Assembly (NCBI RefSeq): GCF_002939785.1
Contig: NZ_MDEC01000028.1
Coordinates: 1 to 64,000 of the forward strand
Direction: 5' to 3'
Source: Xanthomonas codiaei
Lineage (GTDB): Bacteria; Pseudomonadota; Gammaproteobacteria; Xanthomonadales; Xanthomonadaceae
Length of the DNA: 64,000 nt
The notes under the pieces were generated by a model. It saw only the letters and a program-made list of their open reading frames with translations, had not been told where the DNA came from and ran no database searches. The stretch's first letter is position 1, and every line of letters begins with the position of its first letter. Made by a program: the position numbers and the translations under genes. This document shows positions 27,712 to 37,866 of the stretch, in pieces.

Positions 27712-29010
27712 ATGCTGATCCGAATGAGCGAAGAGACCCGCGTTCGCTGGCACAACCTGCTCATCGAGCTGACCTTGCTGGTGGGCGTGGGTTACAACCT
27801 GGTGTTGGCACTGATCAATGCGAACGTGTTCACCGTCCGGCCGGTGATCACCTACGCGGTCGAGTTCATGGTCTATGCGGCGTGTTTCCTGCTCGGCCTT
27901 GGTTCCCTGAGCCGCAAGCGGCTCGCCCTGATCATCAGCGGCCTGGGGTTGATCGTTCTGCTGATGTTCGTGCGGTTTCTGGTGAATTGGCAGATCGACC
28001 CGAAGTTCTTCCGCGACGCCTTGGTGGTGTTTGCGTTCGTGGTGCTGGGCTCGGCGTATACAGGCTCGGTGCCCAAGTTGTTCATCCGCATGACCATCAT
28101 CGTCTCGTTGGTGGCGGCCTTCGAATTGGCGATGCCGACTGCGTATGGCGACCTGGTCAACCCGAAAAGTTTCTTCGTCAACGCCCGCGGCATGAGCGCG
28201 GAAGGGTTCTGGAACGAAGACAGCAATCTGTTCGTCAGCGCCACGCGTCCGGGCGAGCGCAACTTCCTGCCTGGTTCCAATCTGCCGCGTGCTTCGTCGT
28301 GGTTCATCGAGCCGGTGACGATGGGCAACTACATCTGTTTCTTTACAGCCATCGTGCTGGTGTTCTGGCGCTGGATGCGTCCGGCTGCATTGATCCTGTC
28401 GGTGGGCTTGATCGGCTTCATGATCGTGGCCTCGGATGGACGACTCGCGGCGGGTACCTGCGTGCTGATGGTGTTGCTGACACCGCTATTGAAACGCCTG
28501 GATCAGCGCCTGGCGTTTCTGGTGTTTTTGCTGGTGATCATGAGCGCATGGTTGCTGGTGTGGGTCACCGGGATCACCGCTTACCAGGACACGACGATGG
28601 GCCGGGTATTCTTCACCGTGTATTCGATGAACAATCTTTCGTTCGAGTCCTGGATGGGTCTGGATTTCGCCCAGGCATACCGCTACTTCGACAGCGGCAT
28701 CTCCTACTTCATTGCATCGCAGTCGATCGTCGGGGTGCTGGCGTTCCTGCTGTCGTATTCCTTCCTGCTGTTGATGCCGAGCAAGGAAGGCCAGTTGTTC
28801 AAGAACCTGGCCATCTTCGCCTTCGCGCTGAGCCTGCTGGTCTCCAACGGCTACTTCTCGATCAAGACTTCGGCGCTGTGGTGGTTCGTCTGCGGCTGTC
28901 TCTGGCACATGCGTCCGACCTGGTCGGCGGCGAGCTCGCCGGCGTCGGTCAACGACGATCGAGCCGATGACGATGCGCGGCTGGCCTTGCCGGCGGGAGC
29001 ATCGAGATGA
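27712..29010 (+). CDS. gumE: Xanthan polymerase GumE (Wzy-like)
   Basis: This 432-residue inner-membrane protein has about 12 hydrophobic segments and a large periplasmic loop (around residues 150-200, including RPGERNFLPGSNLPRASSWF). It is required for polymerising lipid-linked pentasaccharide units at the periplasmic face. Sequence similarity to other Wzy proteins is low, as usual for the family; the assignment rests on its close match to known GumE and its position. The stop overlaps the gumF start by four bases. Confidence 0.96.
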   Translation: MLIRMSEETRVRWHNLLIELTLLVGVGYNLVLALINANVFTVRPVITYAVEFMVYAACFLLGLGSLSRKRLALIISGLGLIVLLMFVRFLVNWQIDPKFFRDALVVFAFVVLGSAYTGSVPKLFIRMTIIVSLVAAFELAMPTAYGDLVNPKSFFVNARGMSAEGFWNEDSNLFVSATRPGERNFLPGSNLPRASSWFIEPVTMGNYICFFTAIVLVFWRWMRPAALILSVGLIGFMIVASDGRLAAGTCVLMVLLTPLLKRLDQRLAFLVFLLVIMSAWLLVWVTGITAYQDTTMGRVFFTVYSMNNLSFESWMGLDFAQAYRYFDSGISYFIASQSIVGVLAFLLSYSFLLLMPSKEGQLFKNLAIFAFALSLLVSNGYFSIKTSALWWFVCGCLWHMRPTWSAASSPASVNDDRADDDARLALPAGASR

Positions 29011-30095
29011 GCGCGCTCGCTACTCCCGCATCGACCGGCGTGCATGACGCTGGCGTGCGCATCGCCACTGGCGGGCGCGCCCGCGATCCGCGGATCGATG
29101 CCGCCAAGGCGATCGCGATCCTGCTGGTGGTGTTCTGCCATGCCAAGGGCGTGCCGTATGGCATGACCTTGTTCGCCTACAGCTTCCACGTGCCGTTGTT
29201 CTTCCTGGTGTCGGGATGGCTGGCGGCAGGCTATGCCTCACGCACCACCAGCCTGTCGCAGACGATGACCAAGCAGGCGCGCAGCCTGCTGCTGCCGTAT
29301 GTCACCTTCTACCTGCTGGGCTATGCGTATTGGTTGCTGACCCGCAATATCGGGGAGAAGGCAGCGCGCTGGGGCAGTCATCCCTGGTGGGAGCCCATCG
29401 TGTCGCTGCTGACCGGCATCGGTCCCGACTTGTACGTGCAGCCGCCGCTGTGGTTCCTGCCGGTGATGCTGGTGACGGTGATCGGCTACGTATTGCTGCG
29501 TCGCGTGTTGCCGCCGCTGGCAATCGCTGCAGTGGCGCTGGTGGCGGCGTGGCTCTGGATGAACTGGTTCCCTGCGCAGGGGATCCGGCTTTTTTTCGGG
29601 CTGGATGTGCTACCGGTGTCGCTGTGTTTCTACGCGCTCGGCGCACTGTTGATCCATGTGTCGCCGCGCCTGCCCACGTCGTTGCCGGTCAGCGCGCTGG
29701 TGACCGTGGTGCTGGCGCTTGCGGTTGCCTGGCTGGCGCAGTTCAACGGACGTATCGACGTCAACATGCTGCAGTTCGGACGCAACCACGCGGTGTTCCT
29801 GCTCAGCGCCGTGCTGGGCTCGCTGATGGTGATCTGCGCCGCGCGGCTGGTACAGGGCTGGGCATGGATACAGTGGATCGGTCGCAACACGCTGCTGATC
29901 CTGTGCACGCACATGTTGGTGTTCTTCGTGCTGTCCGGCGTTGCGGCGCTTGCCGGCGGGTTCGGCTCGGCGCGCCCGGGACTAGCTTGGGCGATCTTCG
30001 TCACGCTGTTCGCCCTGGTTGCCTGCATCCCCATGCGCTGGATCCTGATGCGCTTTGCTCCGTGGGCACTGGGTGCACGCGCGGTGACGGCATGA
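29007..30095 (+). CDS. gumF: Xanthan acetyltransferase GumF
   Basis: This 362-residue acyltransferase-3-family membrane protein has about 10 helices. The N-terminal motif RIDAAKAIAILLVVFCHAKG carries the conserved histidine of this family, followed by YSFHVPLFFLVSGW. It acetylates the internal mannose of the xanthan repeat. It resembles the next gene, gumG, along its length, indicating an old duplication. Its start overlaps the gumE stop. Confidence 0.95.
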   Translation: MSALATPASTGVHDAGVRIATGGRARDPRIDAAKAIAILLVVFCHAKGVPYGMTLFAYSFHVPLFFLVSGWLAAGYASRTTSLSQTMTKQARSLLLPYVTFYLLGYAYWLLTRNIGEKAARWGSHPWWEPIVSLLTGIGPDLYVQPPLWFLPVMLVTVIGYVLLRRVLPPLAIAAVALVAAWLWMNWFPAQGIRLFFGLDVLPVSLCFYALGALLIHVSPRLPTSLPVSALVTVVLALAVAWLAQFNGRIDVNMLQFGRNHAVFLLSAVLGSLMVICAARLVQGWAWIQWIGRNTLLILCTHMLVFFVLSGVAALAGGFGSARPGLAWAIFVTLFALVACIPMRWILMRFAPWALGARAVTA

Positions 30096-30108
30096 CCGGC
30101 GCGGTGGC

Positions 30109-31185
30109 ATGAGAACGGCGTCGTATTCGCCCGCGGCGGAGTCGGCCAGGACGCTGGCCCGGCCTGCGGCTGCAGCCACGCGCGATTGGCAGATCGATGC
30201 CGCAAAGGCGCTTGCGATCGTGTTGGTCGTGCTCGGTCATGCGAGCGGGATGCCGCCGGTCTACAAGTTGTTTGCCTACAGTTTCCATGTGCCGCTGTTC
30301 TTCGTACTGTCCGGCTGGGTGGGCGAGCGTTTCGGGCAACGCGCATTGAACGTGGCGACGGTCAAGAAGCTGGCGCGGACGCTGCTGATCCCGTACCTGG
30401 GATTTTTCCTGGTCGCTTACGGCGTGTGGCTGTTGATGGCCGTGCTCAACCATGCATTTCAGCAACCGGGTGCACGCCCGTGGTGGCACCCCTTCACCGG
30501 TGTGGTGTGGGCCAACGGAACACGTTTGTATGTGCTCCCGGCATTGTGGTTTCTGCCTGCCTTGTTTGTCACAACGCTGAGCTATATTGCACTGCGCGCA
30601 CGGTTGAGCGCCACTGTGGTGGCCGCGCTCGGCCTGCCGCTCGCGCTGGCCTGGGCGAGCTGGTTTCCGTCGCTGCAACTGCGCCTGCCGCTTGCGCTGG
30701 ACGTGTTGCCGGTTGCGCTGTTCTTCGTTGCCGTCGGCGGTGCGCTGTCGCGCATCGCCGATGCGCTGCGCTCGGCGCTGGCGTGGGCACTGGCCTTGCC
30801 GGTCCTGGCGGCTACATGGGGAACGCTGGCCGCATGGAACGGCCAGGTGGATGTCAACAACCTGCAGTTCGGGCATTGGCCGGCGCTGTTCCTGCTGGTC
30901 AGCCTGCTTGGCACGGCGATGACCTTGTGCGTGGCCTATTTCCTTCGCAACTGGCACTGGGTGCAGTGGATCGGCACCAATACCTTGCTGATTCTCTGCA
31001 CGCACACGCTGGTGTTCCTGGTGGTGACCAGCGTGGTTGCGCGGACCGGATTGGTGGATCGTGGACTCATCGGTACGCCGATCTGGGCGATGGGGCTGAG
31101 CGCGCTCGCGATCGCCTGCGCCGTGCCGATGTGTGCGGTCCTGGTGCGTCTGGCGCCATGGATGTTGGGGTTGAAGGGCCAATGA
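30109..31185 (+). CDS. gumG: Xanthan acetyltransferase GumG
   Basis: This 358-residue membrane acyltransferase is a paralogue of GumF (QIDAAKALAIVLVVLGHASG, then YSFHVPLFFVLSGW; C-terminal WIGTNTLLILCTHTLVFLVV). It acetylates the external mannose of the xanthan side chain when that sugar is not pyruvylated. It starts 13 bases after gumF. The 67-base gap to gumH shows nothing but the gumH ribosome binding site. Confidence 0.94.
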   Translation: MRTASYSPAAESARTLARPAAAATRDWQIDAAKALAIVLVVLGHASGMPPVYKLFAYSFHVPLFFVLSGWVGERFGQRALNVATVKKLARTLLIPYLGFFLVAYGVWLLMAVLNHAFQQPGARPWWHPFTGVVWANGTRLYVLPALWFLPALFVTTLSYIALRARLSATVVAALGLPLALAWASWFPSLQLRLPLALDVLPVALFFVAVGGALSRIADALRSALAWALALPVLAATWGTLAAWNGQVDVNNLQFGHWPALFLLVSLLGTAMTLCVAYFLRNWHWVQWIGTNTLLILCTHTLVFLVVTSVVARTGLVDRGLIGTPIWAMGLSALAIACAVPMCAVLVRLAPWMLGLKGQ

Positions 31186-31252
31186 CGAGTTGCAGAATCA
31201 TCAGCCGTCGCAGCACTTGCGTGCATGTTGCCGGCACAGGAGATTGGCGTAA

Positions 31253-32395
31253 ATGAAAGTGGTGCATGTCGTCCGCCAATTCCACCCGTCGATCGGGGGT
31301 ATGGAGGAAGTCGTTCTCAATGTGGCCCGCCAGCATCAGGCCATCAGCGCCGATACGGTGGAGGTGGTCACGCTCGATCGCGTGTTCACCGACCCGGGCG
31401 CACGGCTGGCGCCGCAGGAAACCTACCAGGGCCTGCCGATCCGGCGGATCGGCTATCGCGGTTCGTCGCGTTATCCGCTGGCGCCGTCGGTGCTGGGTGC
31501 GATCCGCTCCGCGGACCTGGTGCATCTGCATGGCATCGATTTTTTCTACGACTACCTGGCACTGACCAAGCCGATGCATCGCAAGCCGATGGTGGTGTCC
31601 ACGCATGGTGGCTTCTTCCACACCGCTTACGCCTCGCGCATGAAGCAGCTGTGGTTCCAGACCCTGACGCGTACCTCGGCTCTGGCATATTCGCGAGTGA
31701 TTGCAACCAGCGAGAACGACGGCGAGCTGTTCGCCAAGGTGGTCTCGCCGGCGCGCTTGCGCGTGATCGAAAACGGCGTGGATGTGGAGAAATATGCGGG
31801 GCAGGGCGCAGCGACCCCGGGCCGGACGATGCTGTATTTCGGCCGCTGGTCGGTCAACAAGGGTCTTATCGAAACCCTGGAGTTGCTGCAGGCGGCGCTC
31901 AAGCGCGACCCGCAGTGGCGTCTGATCGTCGCCGGCCGCGAGTACGATCTGAACGAGGCCGATTTGCGCAAGGCCATTGCCGAGCGCGGATTGCAGGACA
32001 AGGTGCAGCTGAGCATGTCGCCGTCGCAGGAACAACTGTGCGCCCTGATGCAGCAGGCGCAGTTCTTCGTCTGCCTGTCGCGTCACGAAGGCTTCGGTAT
32101 CGCCGCGGTGGAGGCGATGAGCGCAGGATTGATCCCCATCCTCAGCGACATCCCGCCGTTCGTGCGGCTTGCCACCGAGTCGGGGCAGGGCGTGATCGTC
32201 AACCGCGACCGTATCGAGGCGGCAGCCGACCAGGTACAGGCGCTGGCGCTGACGGCAGATACGGACTTTGCCAGCCGTCGCGCGGCCACCATGGCCTACG
32301 TGGGCCGGTACGACTGGAAACACGTGGTCGGGCGCTATGTCGACGAGTACCACATGGCGTTGGGCACGCCGCGCCCGCAGGAGACGCGGCGATGA
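31253..32395 (+). CDS. gumH: GDP-mannose:cellobiosyl-diphosphoprenyl alpha-mannosyltransferase GumH (GT4)
   Basis: This 380-residue GT-B enzyme adds the first (internal) mannose to the lipid-linked cellobiose. The N-domain has FHPSIGGMEEVVLNVARQH; the C-domain has LYFGRWSVNKGLIETLELL and the retaining GT4 E-x7-E motif with Glu279 and Glu287 in RHEGFGIAAVEAMSAG. It is cytoplasmic or membrane-associated. It overlaps gumI by four bases (ATGA). Confidence 0.97.
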   Translation: MKVVHVVRQFHPSIGGMEEVVLNVARQHQAISADTVEVVTLDRVFTDPGARLAPQETYQGLPIRRIGYRGSSRYPLAPSVLGAIRSADLVHLHGIDFFYDYLALTKPMHRKPMVVSTHGGFFHTAYASRMKQLWFQTLTRTSALAYSRVIATSENDGELFAKVVSPARLRVIENGVDVEKYAGQGAATPGRTMLYFGRWSVNKGLIETLELLQAALKRDPQWRLIVAGREYDLNEADLRKAIAERGLQDKVQLSMSPSQEQLCALMQQAQFFVCLSRHEGFGIAAVEAMSAGLIPILSDIPPFVRLATESGQGVIVNRDRIEAAADQVQALALTADTDFASRRAATMAYVGRYDWKHVVGRYVDEYHMALGTPRPQETRR

Positions 32396-33429
32396 GCGCT
32401 CCGGCAGCCACCGCGGCGGCGAAGCCGCGGCTTACGGTGCTGTTCTCGACCGAGCAGCCCAACGCCAACACCAATCCCTATCTGACCCAGCTGTATGACG
32501 CGCTGCCCGACGCGGTGCAGCTGCGCTTCTTCTCGATGCGCGATGCCTTGCTGTCGCGCTACGACGTGCTGCACCTGCATTGGCCGGAGTACCTGCTGCG
32601 TCATCCCAGCGCCGCGGGGACGCTGGCCAAGCAGATCTGTGCGGCCCTGTTGCTGCTCAAGCTGCAGGTGACCGGCACGCCGGTCGTGCGGACCTTGCAT
32701 AACCTGGCACCACATGAGGATCGCGGTTGGCGCGAGCGCAGTCTGTTGCGCTGGATCGACCGTCTCACACGTCGCTGGATCCGCATCAATGCGACCACGC
32801 CGCCGCGTCCGCCGTTTACCGACACCATCCTGCATGGACATTACCGCGACTGGTTCGCGCCCATGCCCCAGGGCAGCACCGTTCCCGGGCGGCTGCTGCA
32901 CTTCGGCCTGATCCGCCCGTACAAGGGCGTGGAAACGTTGCTGGAAGTGATGCGGCAGGTGGCCGATCCGCGCCTGAATCTGCGTATCGTCGGCAACCCG
33001 GCCACCCCGCAGATGCGGAGCCTGGTGGAAGACGCGTGCGCGCAGGATCCGCGCATCACCGCGTTGCTGGCCTACGTCGAAGAGCCGGTGCTGGCGCGCG
33101 AGGTCAGTGAAGCCGAACTGGTGGTACTGCCGTACCGGCAGATGCACAACTCCGGCACCTTGTTGCTGGCGTTGTCGCTGGCGCGGCCGGTGCTGGCGCC
33201 GTGGAGCGAATCCAATGCGGCGATCGCCGAAGAAGTGGGGCCGGGCTGGGTGTTCCTCTACGAGGGCGACTTCGACGCGGCGTTGCTGACCGGCATGCTG
33301 GACAAGGTGCGCGCGGCACCGCGCGGACCCGCTCCGGATCTGTCGCAGCGCGACTGGCCGCGTATCGGCCAACTGCATTACCGCACCTATCTGGAAGCGC
33401 TGGGCAAGGATGGAGACGCCGCGCTGTGA
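32392..33429 (+). CDS. gumI: Xanthan beta-mannosyltransferase GumI
   Basis: This 345-residue glycosyltransferase adds the terminal beta-mannose to the lipid-linked tetrasaccharide. It has a GT-B layout with an N-domain (LTVLFSTEQPNANTNPYLTQ, VLHLHWPEYLLRHP) and a C-domain (LLHFGLIRPYKGVETLLEVM, VVLPYRQMHNSGTLLLALSL). The start overlaps the gumH stop, and its stop overlaps the GTG start of gumJ. Confidence 0.96.
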   Translation: MSAPAATAAAKPRLTVLFSTEQPNANTNPYLTQLYDALPDAVQLRFFSMRDALLSRYDVLHLHWPEYLLRHPSAAGTLAKQICAALLLLKLQVTGTPVVRTLHNLAPHEDRGWRERSLLRWIDRLTRRWIRINATTPPRPPFTDTILHGHYRDWFAPMPQGSTVPGRLLHFGLIRPYKGVETLLEVMRQVADPRLNLRIVGNPATPQMRSLVEDACAQDPRITALLAYVEEPVLAREVSEAELVVLPYRQMHNSGTLLLALSLARPVLAPWSESNAAIAEEVGPGWVFLYEGDFDAALLTGMLDKVRAAPRGPAPDLSQRDWPRIGQLHYRTYLEALGKDGDAAL

Positions 33430-34928
33430 CCGCCCAAACGCCTACACCGCCGACTCCCGCGCCGCCGCAGCGCAGTCTCGGTTCGCGTGCCGCCGGCGGC
33501 GCTGCAGTGACCATGCTGGGCCAGTCGGCCAAGATGGTGGTGCAGTTCGGCGGCATCATCCTGCTGGCGCGATTGCTGACGCCTTACGATTACGGCCTGA
33601 TGGCGATGGTCACCGCCATCGTCGGCGCCGCGGAGATCCTGCGCGATTTCGGCCTGTCGGCCGCTGCGGTGCAGGCCAAGCACGTCAGCCGCGAGCAGCG
33701 CGACAACCTGTTCTGGATCAATAGTGGCATCGGTCTGGCGCTGTCGGTGCTGGTGTTCGCATCGGCGCATCTGATCGCCAACTTCTACAACGAGCCGGCG
33801 CTGGTCACCATCTCCCAGGCGCTGGCAGTGACCTTTCTGATCAATGGCATGACCACGCAGTACCGCGCGCACCTGAGTCGCGGGCTGCGCTTCGGGCAGG
33901 TGGCGTTGAGCGATGTCGGCTCGCAGGTGCTGGGCCTGGGCGCGGCGGTGGTTGCCGCCTTGCTGGGGTGGGGTTACTGGGCGCTGGTGGTGCAGCAGGT
34001 GGTGCAGGCGGCGGTCAACCTGGTGATCGCTGCCAGTTGCGCGCGCTGGCTGCCGGGCGGCTATCAACGCGCCGTGCCGATGCGCGACTTTATGAGCTTC
34101 GGCTGGAATCTGATGGCGGCGCAATTGCTGGGATATGCCAGCCGCAACGTGGGACAGGTGATCATCGGCTGGCGTACCGGACCGGATGCGCTGGGTCTGT
34201 ACAACCGCGCATTCCAGCTGTTGATGATGCCGTTGAACCAGATCAACGCGCCGGCCACCAGTGTGGCGTTGCCGGTGCTGTCGCAGCTGCAGGACGATCG
34301 CGAGCGATTCAGCGCTTTCCTGCTGCGTGGGCAGACGGTGATGGTGCATCTGATCGTGGCGCTGTTCTCCTTCGCCTGTGCGCTGGCGATGCCGCTGATC
34401 GTGCTGGTGCTGGGCGAGCAATGGCGCGAAGCGGTGCCTCTGTTTCAGGTGCTCACTCTGGGCGGCATCTTCCAGACCGCGTCTTACGCCACCTACTGGG
34501 TGTTCCTGGCCAGGGGATTGATGCGCCAGCAACTGGTGTACTCGCTGGTGAGCCGCCTTGTGTTGATCGCCTGCATCTTCGTCGGTTCGCGCTGGGGTGC
34601 GATGGGTGTGGCGATCGGTTATTCGTTCGGCCTGCTGGTGACCTGGCCGCTGTCGTTGATCTGGGTCGGCAGGATCTCCGACACGCCGGTGGGCGCGCTA
34701 TTCGTCAATGCAGTGCGCGCGATGACGGCCTATGGACTCGCCGGTGCCTGCGCGTACTACGCATCGATCGCCGTCGGCGGCCCGTTGTGGCAACAGTTGG
34801 GCGTTGGCGCTGCGGTGATGGCTGCGGCCTGCCTGCTGATGCTGGGCATCTGGCCGGCGTTCCGCCGCGACGTGATTTCCATCATCAATATCCGCAAGTT
34901 GCTGACCCAGGCCAAGGCGCGCCGATGA
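33426..34928 (+). CDS. gumJ: Xanthan repeat-unit flippase GumJ (Wzx-like)
   Basis: This 500-residue polysaccharide transporter of the MOP superfamily has 12-14 transmembrane helices (starts [20 protein letters not shown]; ends [18 protein letters not shown]). It moves the lipid-linked pentasaccharide from the cytoplasmic to the periplasmic face. A GTG at 33426 overlapping the gumI stop is the chosen start; it adds a proline-rich 27-residue lead before the conserved region, and an ATG at about 33513 is the alternative. Confidence 0.94.
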   Translation: MTAQTPTPPTPAPPQRSLGSRAAGGAAVTMLGQSAKMVVQFGGIILLARLLTPYDYGLMAMVTAIVGAAEILRDFGLSAAAVQAKHVSREQRDNLFWINSGIGLALSVLVFASAHLIANFYNEPALVTISQALAVTFLINGMTTQYRAHLSRGLRFGQVALSDVGSQVLGLGAAVVAALLGWGYWALVVQQVVQAAVNLVIAASCARWLPGGYQRAVPMRDFMSFGWNLMAAQLLGYASRNVGQVIIGWRTGPDALGLYNRAFQLLMMPLNQINAPATSVALPVLSQLQDDRERFSAFLLRGQTVMVHLIVALFSFACALAMPLIVLVLGEQWREAVPLFQVLTLGGIFQTASYATYWVFLARGLMRQQLVYSLVSRLVLIACIFVGSRWGAMGVAIGYSFGLLVTWPLSLIWVGRISDTPVGALFVNAVRAMTAYGLAGACAYYASIAVGGPLWQQLGVGAAVMAAACLLMLGIWPAFRRDVISIINIRKLLTQAKARR

Positions 34929-34992
34929 GATCGACATCGTCTTCGCCTGTCGTCGGGCATGCTTTCTCCCACTCATTCATAGGACACGGCCC

Positions 34993-36195
34993 ATGAGCGA
35001 TACACCTGCCGCCGCTGCTTCCGGTATTCGCCGGCCTTGCTATCTGGTCTTGTCCGCACACGATTACCGCACGCCGCGCCGCGCCAACATCCACTTCATC
35101 ACCGACCAGCTCGCGCAGCGTGGCACCACGCGGTTTTTCTCGCTGCGTTACAGCCGCCTGTCGCGGATGAAGGGCGATATGCGCTTGCCGCTGGATGAAA
35201 CCGCCAACACCGTGGTGTCGCACAAAGGTGTCGATTGCTATCTGTGGCGCACCACGGTGCACCCTTTCAACACGCGCAGGAGCTGGCTGCAGTCGGTGGA
35301 GGATGCGATGTTCCGCTGGTATGCAGCGCATCCGCCGCGCCAATTGCTCGACTGGATGCGCGACGCCGACGTGATCGTGTTCGAAAGCGGTATCGCGGTG
35401 GCGTTCATCGAGCTGGCCAAGCGCACCAACCCTGCGGCAAAGCTGGTGTATCGCGCCTCCGACGGCCTGAGCACGATCAACGTGGCGTCCTATATCGAAC
35501 GCGAGTTCGATCGGGTGGCGCCCTCGCTGGATGTGATTGCGCTGGTGTCGCCGGCCATGGCGGAGGAGATCGCCAGCCGCGACAACGTCTACCACGTAGG
35601 CCATGGCGTGGATCACAACCTGGATCAACTGGGAGACCCATCGCCGTATGGCGAGGGTATCCATGCAGTGGCGGTGGGATCGATGTTGTTCGATCCGGAG
35701 TTCTTCGTGGTGGCCAGCAAGGCGTTTCCGCAGGTCACCTTCCATGTCATCGGCTCCGGCATGGGCCGGCACCCGGGCTATGGCGACAACGTCGTGGTCT
35801 ATGGTGAAATGAAGCACGCCGAGACCATCGGCTACATCAAGCACGCGTGTTTCGGTATTGCGCCGTATGCATCGGAACAGGTGCCGGTCTACCTGGCCGA
35901 CAGTTCGATGAAGTTGCTGCAGTACGATTTCTTCGGTTTGCCGGCGGTGTGCCCCAACGCCGTGGTCGGGCCGTACCAATCCCGCTTTGGATACACCCCC
36001 GGCAATGCGGAGTCGATCGTTGCCGCGATCGGCCTGGCGATGGATGCGCCGCATGTGCGTTACCGCCAGTGCCTGAACTGGTCGGACACCACCGACCGCG
36101 TGCTCGACCCGGCCGCGTACCCGGAAACCCGTTTGTATCCGCAGCACACCGGCGCCGCCGCGCGTGCTTCCTCGGAGGCGGCGCTTTCGCATTGA
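34993..36195 (+). CDS. gumK: Xanthan beta-glucuronosyltransferase GumK (GT70)
   Basis: This 400-residue monotopic membrane-associated GT-B enzyme transfers glucuronic acid from UDP-glucuronate to the lipid-linked trisaccharide. It matches the structurally characterised X. campestris GumK ([60 protein letters not shown]). The start is uncertain; here [15 protein letters not shown] at 34993 is used. The 64-base gap after gumJ and 46-base gap before gumL show nothing. Confidence 0.97.
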   Translation: MSDTPAAAASGIRRPCYLVLSAHDYRTPRRANIHFITDQLAQRGTTRFFSLRYSRLSRMKGDMRLPLDETANTVVSHKGVDCYLWRTTVHPFNTRRSWLQSVEDAMFRWYAAHPPRQLLDWMRDADVIVFESGIAVAFIELAKRTNPAAKLVYRASDGLSTINVASYIEREFDRVAPSLDVIALVSPAMAEEIASRDNVYHVGHGVDHNLDQLGDPSPYGEGIHAVAVGSMLFDPEFFVVASKAFPQVTFHVIGSGMGRHPGYGDNVVVYGEMKHAETIGYIKHACFGIAPYASEQVPVYLADSSMKLLQYDFFGLPAVCPNAVVGPYQSRFGYTPGNAESIVAAIGLAMDAPHVRYRQCLNWSDTTDRVLDPAAYPETRLYPQHTGAAARASSEAALSH

Positions 36196-36241
36196 GCGAT
36201 GCGGCGCACCTCGCACGTTTGTACACAGGAGACCCTTGGTA

Positions 36242-37036
36242 ATGGCCAACGCTTTGCTGCAGAAGTGGATAGAGCACGCAGAACGTCGCGCATTGTTCTG
36301 GTGGCAGCCGAAAAACGCTGGCGTCAACATGGGCGATCATCTCTCCAAGGTGATCGTGTCCTGTGTGCTGTCGTTGCAGGACAAGACGCTGATCGAAAAA
36401 CGCGATCTCAGCAAGAAGCTCATCGCGATCGGGTCGGTGCTGCATTTCGCCAAGGACGGCGACACCGTCTGGGGTAGCGGCATCAACGGCAAGATTCCCG
36501 CAGAGCGCAATAGCTTCAGCACGCTGGACGTGCGCGCGGTGCGCGGGCCCAAGACCCGGCAATTCCTGCTGGATCGCGGCATCGCGGTGCCGGAGGTCTA
36601 TGGCGACCCGGGGCTGCTGACCCCGATGTTCTTCCCGGCCGACGCATTGGGCCCGGTGGAGAAGCGGCCATTTGCGATCGTTCCGCATTTCAACGAGCCG
36701 GTCGAAAAATACAGCGCCTACGCCGATCACCTGGTGTTTCCCAACGTCAAGCCGGCGACCTTCATGAGCCGCCTGCTGGGTGCCGAGCTGGTGGTCAGCA
36801 GTTCGTTGCATGGCCTGATCCTGGCCGAGGCCTACGGCATCCCGGCGGTGTATCTGGACTGGGGCAATGGCGAGGATCGCTTCAAGTACGACGACTACTA
36901 CTACGGTACCGGGCGCACCCAGTGGCATTCGGGCAATACCGTGGAAGAGTGCCTGGCGCTGGGTGGCAATGGCAGCTTCGACCTGGAAGCGCTGCAAGCC
37001 GGCTTGCTGGCGGCCTTCCCTTACGACCTTTGGTGA
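36242..37036 (+). CDS. gumL: Xanthan ketal-pyruvate transferase GumL
   Basis: This 264-residue polysaccharide pyruvyl transferase uses phosphoenolpyruvate to form the 4,6-ketal on the external mannose. Family motifs include NAGVNMGDHLSKVIV, IGSVLHFAKDGDTVWGSGING, VRAVRGPKTRQFLLDRGI, YGDPGLLTPMFF and VVSSSLHGLILAEAYGIPAV. Length equals the known protein. Pyruvylation level affects xanthan viscosity. Confidence 0.97.
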   Translation: MANALLQKWIEHAERRALFWWQPKNAGVNMGDHLSKVIVSCVLSLQDKTLIEKRDLSKKLIAIGSVLHFAKDGDTVWGSGINGKIPAERNSFSTLDVRAVRGPKTRQFLLDRGIAVPEVYGDPGLLTPMFFPADALGPVEKRPFAIVPHFNEPVEKYSAYADHLVFPNVKPATFMSRLLGAELVVSSSLHGLILAEAYGIPAVYLDWGNGEDRFKYDDYYYGTGRTQWHSGNTVEECLALGGNGSFDLEALQAGLLAAFPYDLW

Positions 37037-37040
37037 TTCG

Positions 37041-37832
37041 ATGATGCAGGGCCAGCGCATGGATGTGGACACAACTGCCGCCGCGGTGGAGGCGCCGCCG
37101 GGCGTGGTGATTGCGCTGGGTGGCTTTCCAGTGCTGTCCACCACCCAGGAAGCCTTCGCGCTGGACCTGTTCCATGCATTGGCGGCGCAGCAGCCGCGCC
37201 GGGTGTTCTTCGCCAACACCAATTTCGTCGTGCAATGCCAGGCGTTGCGGATGCGCATGCGCGAACCCAGCGTGCGCATCGTCAACGATGGAATCGGAAT
37301 GGATCTGGCGGCACGGCTGATTCATGGCCGCCGCTTTGCCGGCAACCTCAACGGTACCGACCTGATTCCCTACCTGTGCCAACAAAGCGCACAGCCATTG
37401 AAGTTCTTCCTGTTGGGCGGGCGTCCCGGCGTCGGCGCAACGGCAGCGGCAACCTTGACCGGAACCTTGGAACAGCAGGTGGTCGGCATGTGCGACGGCT
37501 ATGGCGAGTTTGCCGCCGCCGGCGAAGGCCTGGCCGAGCGCATCAATCGATCCGGCGCCGATGTGCTGCTGGTGGCGTTCGGCAACCCCTTGCAGGAGCG
37601 CTGGATTCTCGACCACAGCCACGCGCTGCGCGTCCCGTTGGTGTTCGGCGTCGGTGCGCTGCTCGACTTCCTGTCCGGCACTGCCCGGCGCGCGCCGGAG
37701 TGGGTGCGCCGCCTGCACATGGAGTGGCTGTACCGCCTGCTCAACGAGCCGCGTCGCCTGCTCAAGCGCTATAGCTGGGACCTGCTGGTGTTCTTCCGCA
37801 GCTGTCTGCGTGCGGGCAAGCAGTTGCCTTGA
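37041..37832 (+). CDS. gumM: Xanthan beta-1,4-glucosyltransferase GumM (GT26, WecG/TagA family)
   Basis: This 263-residue enzyme adds the second backbone glucose to glucose-diphospho-undecaprenol, making the cellobiose lipid. GT26 motifs are FANTNFVVQC, GTDLIPYLCQ, FFLLGGRPGV, and LVAFGNPLQERWI near residues 175-190, with FGVGALLDFLSGTARRAP following. It starts 4 bases after gumL. It is the last gene in this window needed for the xanthan pentasaccharide. Confidence 0.95.
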   Translation: MMQGQRMDVDTTAAAVEAPPGVVIALGGFPVLSTTQEAFALDLFHALAAQQPRRVFFANTNFVVQCQALRMRMREPSVRIVNDGIGMDLAARLIHGRRFAGNLNGTDLIPYLCQQSAQPLKFFLLGGRPGVGATAAATLTGTLEQQVVGMCDGYGEFAAAGEGLAERINRSGADVLLVAFGNPLQERWILDHSHALRVPLVFGVGALLDFLSGTARRAPEWVRRLHMEWLYRLLNEPRRLLKRYSWDLLVFFRSCLRAGKQLP

Positions 37833-37866
37833 TGCACGGCGCCGGCTGCTGGCCTAGCATGCGGGC